60,264 nt of DNA from Burkholderia sp. H160 (GCA_000173575.1 ABYL01000034.1:1-60264); one strand, 5' to 3'. Positions 37,099 to 47,147 are shown, numbered from the stretch's first letter. Notes: a model not told the origin generated them from the sequence alone. Translations and numbers: made by a program.

Positions 37099-38295
37099 AT
37101 GAGTAACCCGAATGATATCGTTGTCGTGAGCGGTGTGCGTACGCCGATTGGCAGCTTTGGCGGAAGTCTGCGTGACGTGCCGGTCTACGATCTCGGCGCG
37201 TTGGCAATCCGTACTGCCGTGGAACGTGCAGGGATTGGAGCATCGCGCATCGACAAGGTGATTTACGCCAATTGCCGTCAGGCTGGCAATGGACCCAATC
37301 CTGCACGCACGGCTGCGGTTCGGGGTGGAATTCCGGTGTCATCGCCCGTTTTCACCGTCAACATGGCGTGCCCGTCAGGCATGAAATCGCTGATGCTCGC
37401 CGCGCAAGAACTCGCGCTTAATGAGACTAAATATGTGGTCGCTGGCGGCATGGAGTCGATGAGCTCGATGCCCTATCTGCTCCGCAATGCGCGTTGGGAA
37501 GGCTTTAAGTCGGGCGACAAGGTGTTGCAGGATTCGTGGAGCGACACGGTTGATCCGCTCTGCGGCTACGGAATGGGCGTTACAGCAGAAAACCAGGCGG
37601 AGAAATACCACATCACGCGGGAAGAGCAGGACGTCTTTGCGGCGCAATCACAGCAGCGCGCGGCAGCTGCGCAAGAGGCCGGCGCGTTCGTTGACGAAAT
37701 CGTACCCGTGAAACTGGAGCCGACGAAAAAGTTTCCCGGTGGCGTTGTTGTTGCCGTCGACGAAGGGGGGCGACCGGACACCACGCAAGAGAAACTTGCG
37801 CGGCTAAAGCCCGTATTCAAGCGCGATGGCAGCGTCACCGCGGGAAACGCTTGCACCATGGGCGACGCCGCGTGCGCACTCGTGTTGACAACGCGTGCGC
37901 GTGCGCAGGCCGACGGCTTGACGCCCCTTTTCTCGATCCTTTCATTTGCGGAGACGGCGGTCGAACCCGCCCTCATGGGCGACGGTCCAGGTCGGTCGAT
38001 ACCGCTTGCTCTCGAGCGGGCCGGTTTGACGCTCGCCGACATGGATTTCATCGAGGTCAATGAAGCGTTCGCGGCCCAGGTGCTGGCTAACGAGCGCGCA
38101 CTAGCCTGGAATCGCGACAAGCTCAATGTCCTCGGGGGGGCGATTGCGCTCGGGCATCCCACCGGTTTTTCGGGGGCACGCTTGCCGATTACCCTCAGCA
38201 CGATTTTACGACTTCGCGACAAGGAACTCGGGGTCGCCGCCATTTGTGGTGGTGGCGGTGTGACGGTGGCGATGGTGATTCGTCGCGAGGTCTGA
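37099..38295 (+). CDS. Acetyl-CoA acetyltransferase (thiolase)
   Basis: This 398-residue thiolase starts MSNPNDIVVVSGVRTPIGSFGG. It has the active Cys in NMACPSGMKSLMLAAQ, NEAFAAQVLANE, the His in GHPTGFSGAR and a final Cys in AAICGGGGVT. It heads a unit with a CoA-transferase, an ACAD pair and a crotonase, all within short gaps. Its own operator is 76 bases upstream. Confidence 0.95.
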   Translation: MSNPNDIVVVSGVRTPIGSFGGSLRDVPVYDLGALAIRTAVERAGIGASRIDKVIYANCRQAGNGPNPARTAAVRGGIPVSSPVFTVNMACPSGMKSLMLAAQELALNETKYVVAGGMESMSSMPYLLRNARWEGFKSGDKVLQDSWSDTVDPLCGYGMGVTAENQAEKYHITREEQDVFAAQSQQRAAAAQEAGAFVDEIVPVKLEPTKKFPGGVVVAVDEGGRPDTTQEKLARLKPVFKRDGSVTAGNACTMGDAACALVLTTRARAQADGLTPLFSILSFAETAVEPALMGDGPGRSIPLALERAGLTLADMDFIEVNEAFAAQVLANERALAWNRDKLNVLGGAIALGHPTGFSGARLPITLSTILRLRDKELGVAAICGGGGVTVAMVIRREV

Positions 38296-38302
38296 ATTTC
38301 CG

Positions 38303-39571
38303 ATGAGGTTAATCCATCGCCTTTCCGAGGTGCGCGGCCGACTGCGCGAGCGTCCGACGCTTGTACTCCACTCTGCCTGTGCGGAACCGGTCAAGCTCGC
38401 CACGATGCTCGCTGAGGAAGCCGCGTGCTTCAAGGGTGCCGAAGTTCTAAGTCTAATGCCGATGGGCGAGTCCCCATACGGCAACGTGCCCGCAGCCACG
38501 CACCTGTCGGTTACCACATTTTTTCCCGGCAAGGGACTGCGCGCCGCTGTGACAGCGGGGCGCGCGAAAACCTTAAGGCACCCACTATCCGCGATTCCGG
38601 CATTTTTCGACCGCGATGAAATTCGGGCTGATCTGGTACTGCTTCAAGTTTCGCCGCCGGATGCAAATGGAAAGGTCTCGTTAGGCCTCTCTGTCGACTA
38701 CATGCATGCGGTGTTGCGCCAGAAGCCGCTGGTCGTTGCGGAGATCAACCCGGCTTTGCCGCGCACCTGCGGTCACACGTTGATTGATGTGAGCGAAATC
38801 GACTATTACGTCGATGCCGACGGTTTGCCGCAATCGGTTGCCCCATCAACCGGCGATGAAATCGATGCGCGCATCGCGGCAAATATTGCCGCCTTGATTG
38901 ACGACGGCAGCGTGCTTCAGATAGGGATCGGTTCGTTGCCCGACCGGGTGTTGGGTCGCCTCGGTGACCGCCGACACCTCGGATTACACAGCGGCATTAT
39001 CACGGAGGCGGTGCGTCCGTTGATCGAATCGGGCGTGATCGACAACAGCACAAAGGGTGCTTTCCGCGGCGTGAGCGTGACGACGATGGTCGCCGGGACA
39101 CAGGCGTTCTATGACTTTCTCGACGGCAACGCTGCCGTCGAGTTTCATCCCTGTTCGCTGACACACAGCGCTAGCGTTCTGTCGCATATCGAACGGTTAA
39201 CGGCCGTGAATAGTGCGTTGCAGATTGACCTGTCGGGAAACGTAAACGCGGAAGCGGTTGGCGGACGAATCGTTGCGGCACCCGGTGGCCTGCCAGACTT
39301 TGCACATGGGGCTGTCCGTGCACCGCGGGGACGGAGCATTCTCGCGGTGCGTGCGCGCTTCAAGGAACACAGCAACTTCGTTGCGCGGCTTGACGGCAAT
39401 GCGCCCATCAGCCTCGAAGCGGACGCGGTCGACTACGTTGCTACCGAGTTTGGCGTGGCATCCTTGCGCGGGCTTTCGCCGATCCAGCGCGCCGAGGCGC
39501 TAATCGCGGTTGCGCATCCCGCGGATCAGACCACGTTGCAGCACGAACTTTCACTGGGGACCATTGAGTGA
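38303..39571 (+). CDS. Acetyl-CoA hydrolase/CoA-transferase family protein
   Basis: This 422-residue protein is a Cat1/4-hydroxybutyrate CoA-transferase-like enzyme. It has the segments IGIGSLPDRVLGRL, LGLHSGIITEAVRPLIESG and NSALQIDLSGNVNAEAVGG in the usual order. It could activate the pathway acid by moving CoA from acetyl-CoA, or recycle CoA from an end product. The seven-base gap from the thiolase and the four-base overlap with the next gene show it is cotranscribed. Confidence 0.88.
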   Translation: MRLIHRLSEVRGRLRERPTLVLHSACAEPVKLATMLAEEAACFKGAEVLSLMPMGESPYGNVPAATHLSVTTFFPGKGLRAAVTAGRAKTLRHPLSAIPAFFDRDEIRADLVLLQVSPPDANGKVSLGLSVDYMHAVLRQKPLVVAEINPALPRTCGHTLIDVSEIDYYVDADGLPQSVAPSTGDEIDARIAANIAALIDDGSVLQIGIGSLPDRVLGRLGDRRHLGLHSGIITEAVRPLIESGVIDNSTKGAFRGVSVTTMVAGTQAFYDFLDGNAAVEFHPCSLTHSASVLSHIERLTAVNSALQIDLSGNVNAEAVGGRIVAAPGGLPDFAHGAVRAPRGRSILAVRARFKEHSNFVARLDGNAPISLEADAVDYVATEFGVASLRGLSPIQRAEALIAVAHPADQTTLQHELSLGTIE

Positions 39572-40719
39572 TCAGTCCATTGCCATTGGCTGCGATTCCG
39601 CCGAAATATGAGGAGAGGCGCACAGAGGTTGCTGCGTTTGTGCGAGAAGCATTGCGCGATGTGCCGCCCGACGTGCGCGCGCGATCCTGGATGGGGTTCG
39701 ACGCAGCATTCAGCCGGCAACTGGCCGAGCGCGGATGGGTTGGCATGACGCTGCCGAAGGAATACGGCGGTGGTGGCGAGGATCACTTTGCCCGCTTTGT
39801 CGTCGTCGAGGAGCTGCTCGCGGCCGGCGCACCGGTGTCGGCCCACTGGATTGCCGACCGGCAAAGTGGCCCGTTGATCGCCAAATACGGCACCGAAGCG
39901 CAAAAGCGTTTTTACTTACCAAAGATCTGCGCGGCCGAGGCTTTTTTCTGTATCGGCATGAGCGAGCCGAACGCCGGGTCCGACCTCGCGAGCGTGGGCT
40001 CGCGCGCGCAACGGTTGGAGTCGGGCTGGACACTCTCGGGACGCAAGATCTGGACAACCAACGCCCCGCGCTCGCACTACATCATTGCGCTCGTGCGCAC
40101 ATCGGGCACCGCTGCCGACCGACATAAAGGCCTCTCGCAGTTTATTGTCGATCTGTCGTTGCCGGGCATTACGGTGCGTCCGATTTGCGATCTTGCCGGA
40201 GACTCCCACTTTTCGGAAATCTTCTTCGACGACGTTCACCTCGCCGAGGATGCCTTGATTGGCGTCGAGGGACAGGGCTGGGAGCAGGTGACTGCGGAAT
40301 TGGCATTCGAGCGCAGCGGGCCCGAGCGGATCTATTCCAGCATGGTATTGCTGGAGGCGTGGGTAGATTATCTGCGTCGAAGTGTAGAACGACATGCGAC
40401 GCCCGTGACGTTGCTTGGACGTTTCGTCGCCCACCTCGCCGTGCTGCGTGAAATGTCAATCGCGGTGACGCACAAACTCGCAGGGGGAGAGAGTCCTGTT
40501 GTGGAAGCGGCGCTCGTCAAGGATCTGGGTACCGAGTTCGAACAGGCGATTCCAGCGTTGATCGGCGATGCACTCGCAACTTGTCCAGATGCAGTGGTGG
40601 ACCCCGCACTCCTTCGTACGGTCGCTTACGTGCAGCAGGTTGCTCCGTCGTACTCGCTGCGCGGCGGCACGCGCGAAATCCTGCGCGGAATGATCGCACG
40701 CGGTCTAGGCTTACGATAG
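39568..40719 (+). CDS. Acyl-CoA dehydrogenase, long subunit of a pair
   Basis: This 383-residue ACAD starts at a GTG that overlaps the CoA-transferase stop. It has [74 protein letters not shown] and a C-terminal YSLRGGTREILRGMIARGLGLR. The catalytic Glu at the YEGT position is again Gly. Nine bases separate it from its partner. Confidence 0.92.
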   Translation: MISPLPLAAIPPKYEERRTEVAAFVREALRDVPPDVRARSWMGFDAAFSRQLAERGWVGMTLPKEYGGGGEDHFARFVVVEELLAAGAPVSAHWIADRQSGPLIAKYGTEAQKRFYLPKICAAEAFFCIGMSEPNAGSDLASVGSRAQRLESGWTLSGRKIWTTNAPRSHYIIALVRTSGTAADRHKGLSQFIVDLSLPGITVRPICDLAGDSHFSEIFFDDVHLAEDALIGVEGQGWEQVTAELAFERSGPERIYSSMVLLEAWVDYLRRSVERHATPVTLLGRFVAHLAVLREMSIAVTHKLAGGESPVVEAALVKDLGTEFEQAIPALIGDALATCPDAVVDPALLRTVAYVQQVAPSYSLRGGTREILRGMIARGLGLR

Positions 40720-40728
40720 GGAACGAAC

Positions 40729-41733
40729 ATGGATCAGATGCTGGGGGACGCCTTTGAACAACTTCTGACCGGACATTGTCCGCCCGCGCTAATACGGCGT
40801 GTGGAGGCGGGCGAGTCGGCGGCGGAGCTGTGGCTGCAAATACACGAATCGGGTTTCGCTGATGCTTTGGTACCTGTCGAATCAGAGGGTGCGGGTCTGT
40901 GTTGGCGCGACGTCGCGGAGCTCGTATTGTCGTGCGGGCGTCACGCATTGCCGTTGCCATTCGGGCAGACACTACTCGCTCGCGCCGAGTTGGCCCGACA
41001 CCACTCCACAGTTCCCACTGGTTCGATTACGGTAGCCGACAAGGTTCGTGTGGAGGCCGGAGGCGCCGTGGTGGCGAGCAACGTGCCATTCGGTTTGACG
41101 GCGGAGTGGGTATGGCTTGTTGCGGATGGTTCTGAGTGGCTGATGCCGGTTGCGCAGGCTGAGCGCGAACGTAGCGGAGGACATGGCAGCCTGAACGCTG
41201 ATCTGCGCTGGGCGAATCGACCTCGCGAGGCCGTGCCGCTGGCGAGCGGCGTCGACCTGCGTGCGGCGGGTGCCGCATTGACCGCTGCGTTAATGGCAGG
41301 AGCGATGGAGCGGGCAGGCGAACTGACGATCAGTTATGCAAACGAACGCGTGCAGTTCGGCAGACCAATCGGCAAGCTTCAGGCGATTCAGCAGCAGCTA
41401 AGCCTATTGTGCGAACAGATGTATGCTGCCCGGATGGCCGCACTGATCGGGCTTTCGTCGACGGATCGCCGGATTGATGCGTTTCGCGCTGCGACGGCCA
41501 AGAGCCGTGCCGGCGAGAGCGCTGTCACAGTGGCAGCCGTAAGCCATGGGGTGCACGGAGCCATCGGCATCACGGAAGAGTACGATCTGCAACTATTCAC
41601 GCGGCGAGTGCATGACTGGCGCCGTGACTATGGCAGTGAGACCTGGTGGAACGGCCTGCTCGGCGGTGCGTTGCTCGATGGGGCTGCGACGCCGCTCGAA
41701 TTTGTGCGCTGCCAGGTTGCGCCAGCCGCTTGA
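40729..41733 (+). CDS. Acyl-CoA dehydrogenase, short subunit of a pair
   Basis: This 334-residue protein is the shortest and most divergent ACAD of the window. It has FADALVPVESEGAGLCWRDVAELVLSCGRHALPLPFGQT, then NERVQFGRPIGKLQAIQQQLSLLCEQMYAARM and HGAIGITEEYDLQLFTRRVHDWR, with Glu at the position used in the other short subunits. Much of the beta-domain is reduced. It only makes sense as the partner of the gene just upstream. Confidence 0.88.
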   Translation: MDQMLGDAFEQLLTGHCPPALIRRVEAGESAAELWLQIHESGFADALVPVESEGAGLCWRDVAELVLSCGRHALPLPFGQTLLARAELARHHSTVPTGSITVADKVRVEAGGAVVASNVPFGLTAEWVWLVADGSEWLMPVAQAERERSGGHGSLNADLRWANRPREAVPLASGVDLRAAGAALTAALMAGAMERAGELTISYANERVQFGRPIGKLQAIQQQLSLLCEQMYAARMAALIGLSSTDRRIDAFRAATAKSRAGESAVTVAAVSHGVHGAIGITEEYDLQLFTRRVHDWRRDYGSETWWNGLLGGALLDGAATPLEFVRCQVAPAA

Positions 41734-41760
41734 GCGACATCACAAAACGAGACTATAGCG

Positions 41761-42558
41761 ATGGCAGATTTTCTGAAGATAGATCGTGATGGCCCAATCG
41801 TCACCCTGACGATGAACCAGCCGGAGACACGCAATCCGCTGACCGGAAACAGTGCAGTGCCTGAGTTCGTTGCTGCGTGCGAGGCGATCAGTGCGGATAT
41901 GAGCGTTCGCGCGGTGATCGTCACCGGTGCAGGTAGTGCTTTCTGCGCGGGTGGCAATGTGAAGGACATGCAAAAATACGCTGCCGATGGCGTTACGCCC
42001 ATCAGCATTCGCGACGAGTACCGCCGTGGTATCCAGCGTCTGCCTCTTGCTCTCTACTACCTGGAAGTACCGACGATTGCAGCGGTTAATGGCGCCGCAA
42101 TTGGGGCGGGGTGCGACCTCGCCTGCATGTGCGACATTCGGATTGCATCGGAACACGCGAAGTTCGCCGAAAGTTTTATCAAGGTGGGAATCGTGCCGGG
42201 CGACGGCGGCGCGTGGTTGCTGCCGCGCGCGATCGGCCGATCGAAGGCGGCGGAGCTGTCGTTCACTGGCGAGATGCTTGATGCGCAACGGGCGCTCGAA
42301 TGCGGTCTCGTGAGCAGAGTCGTGCCCGCCGACGAGTTGCTGGGCGAAGCACGCAAAATTGCCGAGAAGATCGCAGCAAATCCCGGTCCGACGCTGCGTC
42401 TCACGAAGCGTCTGCTGCGGGAGGGAGAGCATTTGCATCTGGACTCTCTACTGGAACTGTCCGCCGGATATCAGGCGCTCGCGCACAAGACGCCTCACCA
42501 CACGGAAGCGGTGATGGCTTTCATCGAGAAGCGTCCGCCGCGTTTCGGCGAGGTGTAG
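41761..42558 (+). CDS. Enoyl-CoA hydratase/isomerase family protein
   Basis: This 265-residue crotonase has FCAGGNVKDMQKYA and NGAAIGAGCDLACMCD. The first hydratase glutamate is Asp here (GCDLACMCD) and the second is Phe (FAESFIKVG). An Asp sits in VPGDGG, as in isomerase-like members. It is last in the thiolase-headed operon at 37099, 27 bases after the ACAD short subunit. Confidence 0.9.
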   Translation: MADFLKIDRDGPIVTLTMNQPETRNPLTGNSAVPEFVAACEAISADMSVRAVIVTGAGSAFCAGGNVKDMQKYAADGVTPISIRDEYRRGIQRLPLALYYLEVPTIAAVNGAAIGAGCDLACMCDIRIASEHAKFAESFIKVGIVPGDGGAWLLPRAIGRSKAAELSFTGEMLDAQRALECGLVSRVVPADELLGEARKIAEKIAANPGPTLRLTKRLLREGEHLHLDSLLELSAGYQALAHKTPHHTEAVMAFIEKRPPRFGEV

Positions 42559-42734
42559 CCCGCACGTAAAATGGCATTGCATCTTGTCGTTTCCGTGTTT
42601 GGCCAATTCTCGGAAACCCCTGACTTTCGTCAGCGAGGCTCCCCCCACGCTGGTTCTGTCTTTGACGGCGAGTACCTGCCCGATTGACATTCGTACCACT
42701 GGGTGACGAATACGTATCTAAGGATGGACCGCAG

Positions 42735-43619
42735 ATGAAACACCTACAAGGCAAAAGCATCGTGGTTACGGGGGCCGGGCGCGGAATCGGTCGCGCCGTC
42801 GCGTTGGAGCTCAGCCGGCAGGGTGCTAGCGTACTCGTGAATGATCTCGATGATGGGTTGACGGATGCGGTGGTCCGCGATATTCGCGAGCTCGGTGGAA
42901 CGGCAGCGAGTGTAGTCGGCTCTATAGCGGACTGGTCGATCGCAGAAAAAGTGGTCGTGGAGGCGAAACGCCAGTTCGGTGGCCTTGATGGATTCGTCAA
43001 TAACGCAGGGCTGCATCATGCGTGCCTTCCATGGAATGAGACTCCAGAACGCGTACAACGGCTCGTCGAAGTGAATGTAAAGGGGTCACTTTACTGCGGT
43101 ATCCATGCGTTAAAAGCATTCGTAACTCAAAGGCGGGGTTCGTTCGTCAATCTCTGTTCGGGTGCTCACCTCGGCGTGGAGGCGCAGGCAAGCTACGCTG
43201 CCACGAAGGGTGCAGTTGCTTCGATGACTTACGGGTGGGCGCTCGACTGTATGCCTCACGGTGTACGTGTCAATGCTATCGCGCCCCTCGCAAAAACCAG
43301 AATGACCGAAGGATTGCCGGGCTTTGGGTCCACAGCGAGCGCAACGGGTGTCGCTCGTGCACCCGCCGTCGAGGTACCCGACCCTGAGACGCTAACACCG
43401 CTCTTCGTCTATCTGCTCGCCGACATGTCGGCGAAGGTTACCGGCCAGATTCTGCGCTTCAATGGCAGCGAACTCAGTGCCATCGGCCACCCTTTCATTC
43501 ATCCGCTGCGAATCGCGCAACAAGGCTGGACTGCGCAGACCATGCACGACGCGCTCAGTGGACCCCTGCAGGCTGCTCTCTCGCAGCCGGGCCTTGCCAA
43601 CCGGTTAGCCGAATTGTAG
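42735..43619 (+). CDS. SDR-family protein, MFE-2-like
   Basis: This 294-residue SDR has TGAGRGIG for cofactor, VNNAGLHHA, then FVNLCSGAHLGVEAQASYAATKG with the active Tyr and Lys and a Ser one residue nearer than usual. The C-terminal stretch (IHPLRIAQQGWTAQTMHDAL) resembles SDRs linked to 3-hydroxyacyl-CoA oxidation of the peroxisomal MFE-2 kind. It pairs logically with the MaoC hydratase at 17350. No palindrome lies upstream, so it may be read from the preceding operon across 176 bases. Confidence 0.88.
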   Translation: MKHLQGKSIVVTGAGRGIGRAVALELSRQGASVLVNDLDDGLTDAVVRDIRELGGTAASVVGSIADWSIAEKVVVEAKRQFGGLDGFVNNAGLHHACLPWNETPERVQRLVEVNVKGSLYCGIHALKAFVTQRRGSFVNLCSGAHLGVEAQASYAATKGAVASMTYGWALDCMPHGVRVNAIAPLAKTRMTEGLPGFGSTASATGVARAPAVEVPDPETLTPLFVYLLADMSAKVTGQILRFNGSELSAIGHPFIHPLRIAQQGWTAQTMHDALSGPLQAALSQPGLANRLAEL

Positions 43620-43747
43620 CGACTGGGAAGTGTCATTTCGACGTCCTGAATTGACAGATTCTCTTGAAGGCGTGAGCGTGACCGCGCGCCTGAATGCACG
43701 CTCATCGTATGGCTATGCGGGATTTTACTCCCTGCATCGAGCTCGGC

Positions 43748-44590
43748 TCAGCGTTTGCCTTCTATGTGGTCTGTCAGGTTGCTTTGCATGATCAGCTTTG
43801 TGTCGGCGTCGTTTAGGTCTTCGGTATCCTCAAAGAAATCCAGTGGATGCTTGAGGCCTTCAGGCTGCGGCCAATCGCTACCAAACAGCACGCGATCCGC
43901 GCCCATTAGCTCGGCGACCTTGTCAACCGGATCTTCATAGAATGGAGCGGTAAAGAGGTGTTTCTTGAAGCTTTCCACCGGGTCGGGCCTGAAGGCGTTC
44001 GGCATCTTTTGAACGTTGGCTCGAAGCGTTAGAGTAGCGGTTCGAGCCATGACGAACGGCTCTCGAGCTCGGCAATACGCACGTCTGAAAAAGCGATCGA
44101 ATACGCCGTGGCAGACCAGTGCGGAAAGCGAATCGGAAATGTTCCGCCCCACCAAGTCGAGCAATTCGTTGAGCGAGTCCTTTTCGAAAGGTCGGAATTC
44201 GCCATGGCCGCCCGCCGTCCACCGTCGGTAGATGCGGTCGTAGCCGGAGTCCGAGACAAGGTAGATCACGAATATGCGCGACTCATTGACTCGTGCCCGG
44301 AACTTGTCGAATTCCTTAAAGCGGTGCAAGCGGCTATCACGCAAGCCCGCCACCGGCGCGCGGCGGATCGGTACGTAGCGCGCACCGGCTTAAGCAATCG
44401 AGACTCGGTGCATCGCGCCGGTGGGAAACTACCGGCCATTGCCAAAACCGTATTCCTCAGCGACCCATTGATTGAGTGAGTGCGGCAGCGCACGAATGGT
44501 TTCCGGTTTGTGCTCAAGGCGTTCCTCGATCACCGGAGCCAGCGTCAAGAGGACGATAGCGGCGCGAATGTGAGGGATGCCGGGATTCGC
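43748..44590 (-). pseudogene. Amidohydrolase-2 family pseudogene
   Basis: This decayed paralogue of the amidohydrolase at 12838 runs from a region reading APVIEERLEHKPETIRALPHS (about 44450-44590) through FRARVNESRIFVIYLVSDSGYDRIYRRWTAGG to a good C-terminus with LFGSDWPQPEG and DLNDADTKLIMQSNLTDHIEGKR. Frames change at least twice: in the middle, where VRIAELESRSSWLEPLL is in another frame, and near the N-terminal side. The first 110 or so residues and their metal site are missing. Confidence 0.85.
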
Positions 44591-44649
44591 GACTAGTTAC
44601 AAATTCATTGATTGATCTCCGTAACGCCCCGTCTTGCCGCAGAACAAAA

Positions 44650-44668
44650 AACGGATATATTATTAGTT
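44650..44668. promoter_or_regulatory. Regulon operator copy 13
   Basis: AACGGATATATTATTAGTT is a moderate member, 83 bases before the small gene at 44751 and on the upstream side of the dead amidohydrolase as well. Confidence 0.55.
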
Positions 44669-44750
44669 TTCTTGGTGATGCCCGCATTGCAGGCGGGGCG
44701 TATCCAGTTCGAGGAAGATCGGCTTCATACTTGGATAGAAGGAGGCTCAG

Positions 44751-44993
44751 ATGATGGGAATGCAGGCTGAAAAGTGTCCGTTCGAGTTCAACTTTGACCC
44801 ATCAACATTTAAGGTCGGTGACACCGTCAGCTACCGCGTGCCGAGACTGGAGGATTGGCCATTTGTCGCCCAGATCGTCGCGGTGCACGAGGACCACATC
44901 GAAATTATCGATCCTGGTCAGCCAGATAGGGTTTTGAGGGCGACGCGCGATAGCCGTCCAGTAGTAAGCAACGAGCAGGCGCTTGCGGACTGA
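44751..44993 (+). CDS. Small conserved-looking hypothetical protein
   Basis: This 80-residue acidic protein reads KVGDTVSYRVPRLEDWPFVAQIVAVHEDHIEIIDPG, the pattern of a small beta-barrel such as a KOW/SH3-like fold. It has no transmembrane segment and one Cys (EKCPFEF). AAGGAGG lies nine bases before the first ATG; ATGs at 44754 and 44760 are alternatives. It has its own palindrome operator and survives between two pseudogenes, so it is probably used. The function is unknown. Confidence 0.65.
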   Translation: MMGMQAEKCPFEFNFDPSTFKVGDTVSYRVPRLEDWPFVAQIVAVHEDHIEIIDPGQPDRVLRATRDSRPVVSNEQALAD

Positions 44994-45306
44994 TCCACGT
45001 CTTCGGAACCGGAGAGCAACGTCAAGTGGCCGGGCGCTATGCCTGTCGAATTCCCCGCGTGTCGCGGCACAGAGCGATCTAGTATTGCGGGATGCAACGC
45101 AATCCGGCCTATCTTGACGATGATTTTGAATAGTCAAGTTCCGTCTGACGAAGGCAATTCGGATACGTTTCTGTGCAAAATACGCTCCATGTGTGTCTGG
45201 ATCACCTCTGCGTCCTCGTGTGAAGCGGAAAGCGGCAGCATGTGCTGGTAGACCATGAAAGCATGGACTCTCGCGTTTCCATAACCCAGCAAAAAGGGTA
45301 GCCGTG
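44994..45306. other. Gap with a possible gene remnant
   Basis: I see no intact gene. A short minus frame (about 45123-45257) reads MVYQHMLPLSASHEDAEVIQ, which resembles the ligand-domain end of a GntR-like regulator, but it is too short to call. Confidence 0.3.
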
Positions 45307-46086
45307 ATGAGACGGATTGATCTGAAGATCGACGTCACGGAAGCAGCGCAACTGGACGAGACAGCTCACGTCGCCGTGACGGTCGTTCTGCCCGATCCCA
45401 CGCTGCTCGGCGAGCGGCCGGTAGTATGCTTTGCCAAGCCCGGCGGCGGTTATTCCAAGGGCTACTATTCGGAAGCCCTACCGGGCCCCGGCGAAGGAGC
45501 GCAGGCCAGTTGGCACGCGGAGCGCGGCTGGATCTTCGTCGCGGTTGATCATCTCGGCGTGGGCGAAAGCAGCCTACATGCTGGTGAAAAGCTCGGCGTT
45601 ACCCAAGTCGTCGCTGCTAATCTGGCAGCCGACGGGGGGTGGTGAATCAAGCAGTGGTTGATGCCAACATGGATCTACAAGAGCACGGTCAGCGCATGGC
45701 GGGTCTTCCACTGGGATGATGTGCCGGAGGACATCCAGAAGGCGGACCTGTCGCGCTTCGAGCCGGCTTCGGAACGCTCAGAATGTCCTCCATATGGGTC
45801 CACGACCTTCCCTGACGATATGGCGCAGATGGCTGTTTGCCCAGGTGCCGTCGCTCCAGAGGCCGCTGCAGTGCGCGTCCCCGTGCTCTGCGCCCTGGGC
45901 GAGCGCGATGTCATCGGCGATCCCCGTGGCGAACAGCGCGCTTTCCTGTCGACGACTTCATTCGATTTATACATTTGTCCGCGCATGGGACACATGCACA
46001 ATTTCGCGAGCACTCGGGAACTGTTATGGCAGCGTATCCAGAACTGGGCGGAATGGGTGGCCACGGTGTCGTCGCAATCCAACTGA
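45307..46086 (+). pseudogene. Alpha/beta-hydrolase with internal deletion
   Basis: The N-terminal part (MRRIDLKIDVTEAAQ to GVTQVVAANLAADGG, with CFAKPGGGYSKGYY and VAVDHLGVGESS) ends at a stop near 45645. The C-terminal part (from about 45658) has VLCALGERDVIGDPRGEQRAF and the catalytic-His region CPRMGHMHNFASTREL. The nucleophile-elbow G-x-S-x-G segment and roughly 100 residues around it are missing between them. The gene is therefore inactive. An ancestral role in ester or ring-product hydrolysis is likely. Confidence 0.85.
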
Positions 46087-46673
46087 CGCGGTTGGCGATC
46101 AGTCTGCAGGCCATCGTGCGTCGATCGGATTAGGAGGCTGGTAAAACCCGAAGATCGCGCGACTACGTCAGCTGACGTGCCCCCTTAGCCGCATCATGAG
46201 GCGCCCTATGCTCCGTTGCCGCTAGAAGGCGGCTTTGTCTTCAGAGAAATTTCGCATCTCGATCTTGATGATGTCGATGCGCAGGTCGGCAGATTTGAGT
46301 TTCGGATATCGTCGAACTACGGGAAGCCTTGCTCGATGTCGCGGCATATTAATGATCCACAACCCATGGCGCGGAACTGACGAAGCGGGCCCAGTTTTCG
46401 ACGTCAGTGATGTCGATACGTGCCCCCAAACCGCATCATCCTGAAGCAACGAACGACGGCTACGATAAGGTTCGCATTCCCGCGCGACGTAGCTTCGGGC
46501 GTTGTGATCGGATATTGTGCCGGTTACTCAGAGGATGTACATCCCGCATGGCATTCGATAAAATGAAAGATAGTCAGTTGTGTGAATACGACCGGTCCAT
46601 GCGCAATTCGAAAAGTGCGGTGGACCGTAAGGCGCATACTATTATGGCGAGGACGGATCTGTCCGTTTGTCGG
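46087..46673. other. Intergenic region with operator
   Basis: Nearly 600 bases with no supported gene. A minus frame around 46222-46370 has the protein-like stretch YPKLKSADLRIDIIKIEMRN but matches nothing I know. Operator copy 14 lies at 46561. Confidence 0.4.
46561..46579. promoter_or_regulatory. Regulon operator copy 14
   Basis: AAATGAAAGATAGTCAGTT keeps the right arm and TGA of the left. It lies 95 bases before the SnoaL-like gene. Confidence 0.55.
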
Positions 46674-47147
46674 ATGAGCAACAATATTGATCAACTGAGC
46701 GCGCGCCTGCGACGCCTTGAAGACCTTGATGCCATTCGCCAGTTATTCGTCGACTATGGCTTCCATCTGGATCGGGGTGATTTCAGCAGCTATGCCGCGC
46801 TGTTCGCTGAGGAAGGTGAACTGCTGTTGGGACCGATGGGGAGGGCGCGGGGACCTCGGGCGATACAGCAACTTATGGAATCGCGCCTTGGTGGTACGTC
46901 GGGCCTTTCATACCATCTGATCGCCAATCCTGTGATCACGCTGGGGACACAGGATTATCATGATCAGGCGACGAGCATCGTCACCTGGGCGGTGATTGTA
47001 CGTAATCCGCAGGATGCGCCGTCCCTCACTATGCTGGGACATCACCGAGACGTGCTGATCCGCCAAGCGCGCAACTGGAAATTCCTGCGACGCGAGGGAC
47101 ATATCGACCTGCCGTCTCACCTGCCCAAGGCGTCGTCCAGGACGTGA
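46674..47147 (+). CDS. SnoaL-like / NTF2-fold protein
   Basis: This 157-residue protein has the cone-fold pattern LRRLEDLDAIRQLFVDYGFHLDRGDFSSYAALFAEEGELLLGPMGRARG, followed by the beta-sheet half (YHLIANPVITLG, SIVTWAVIVRN) and a DxLIRxxxxWKFLRREG end. Such proteins act as small dehydratases, isomerases or cyclases on steroid- or polyketide-like compounds. ATG at 46674 is chosen; 46644 is an alternative. It converges on the CoA ligase with a single base between. Confidence 0.82.
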   Translation: MSNNIDQLSARLRRLEDLDAIRQLFVDYGFHLDRGDFSSYAALFAEEGELLLGPMGRARGPRAIQQLMESRLGGTSGLSYHLIANPVITLGTQDYHDQATSIVTWAVIVRNPQDAPSLTMLGHHRDVLIRQARNWKFLRREGHIDLPSHLPKASSRT

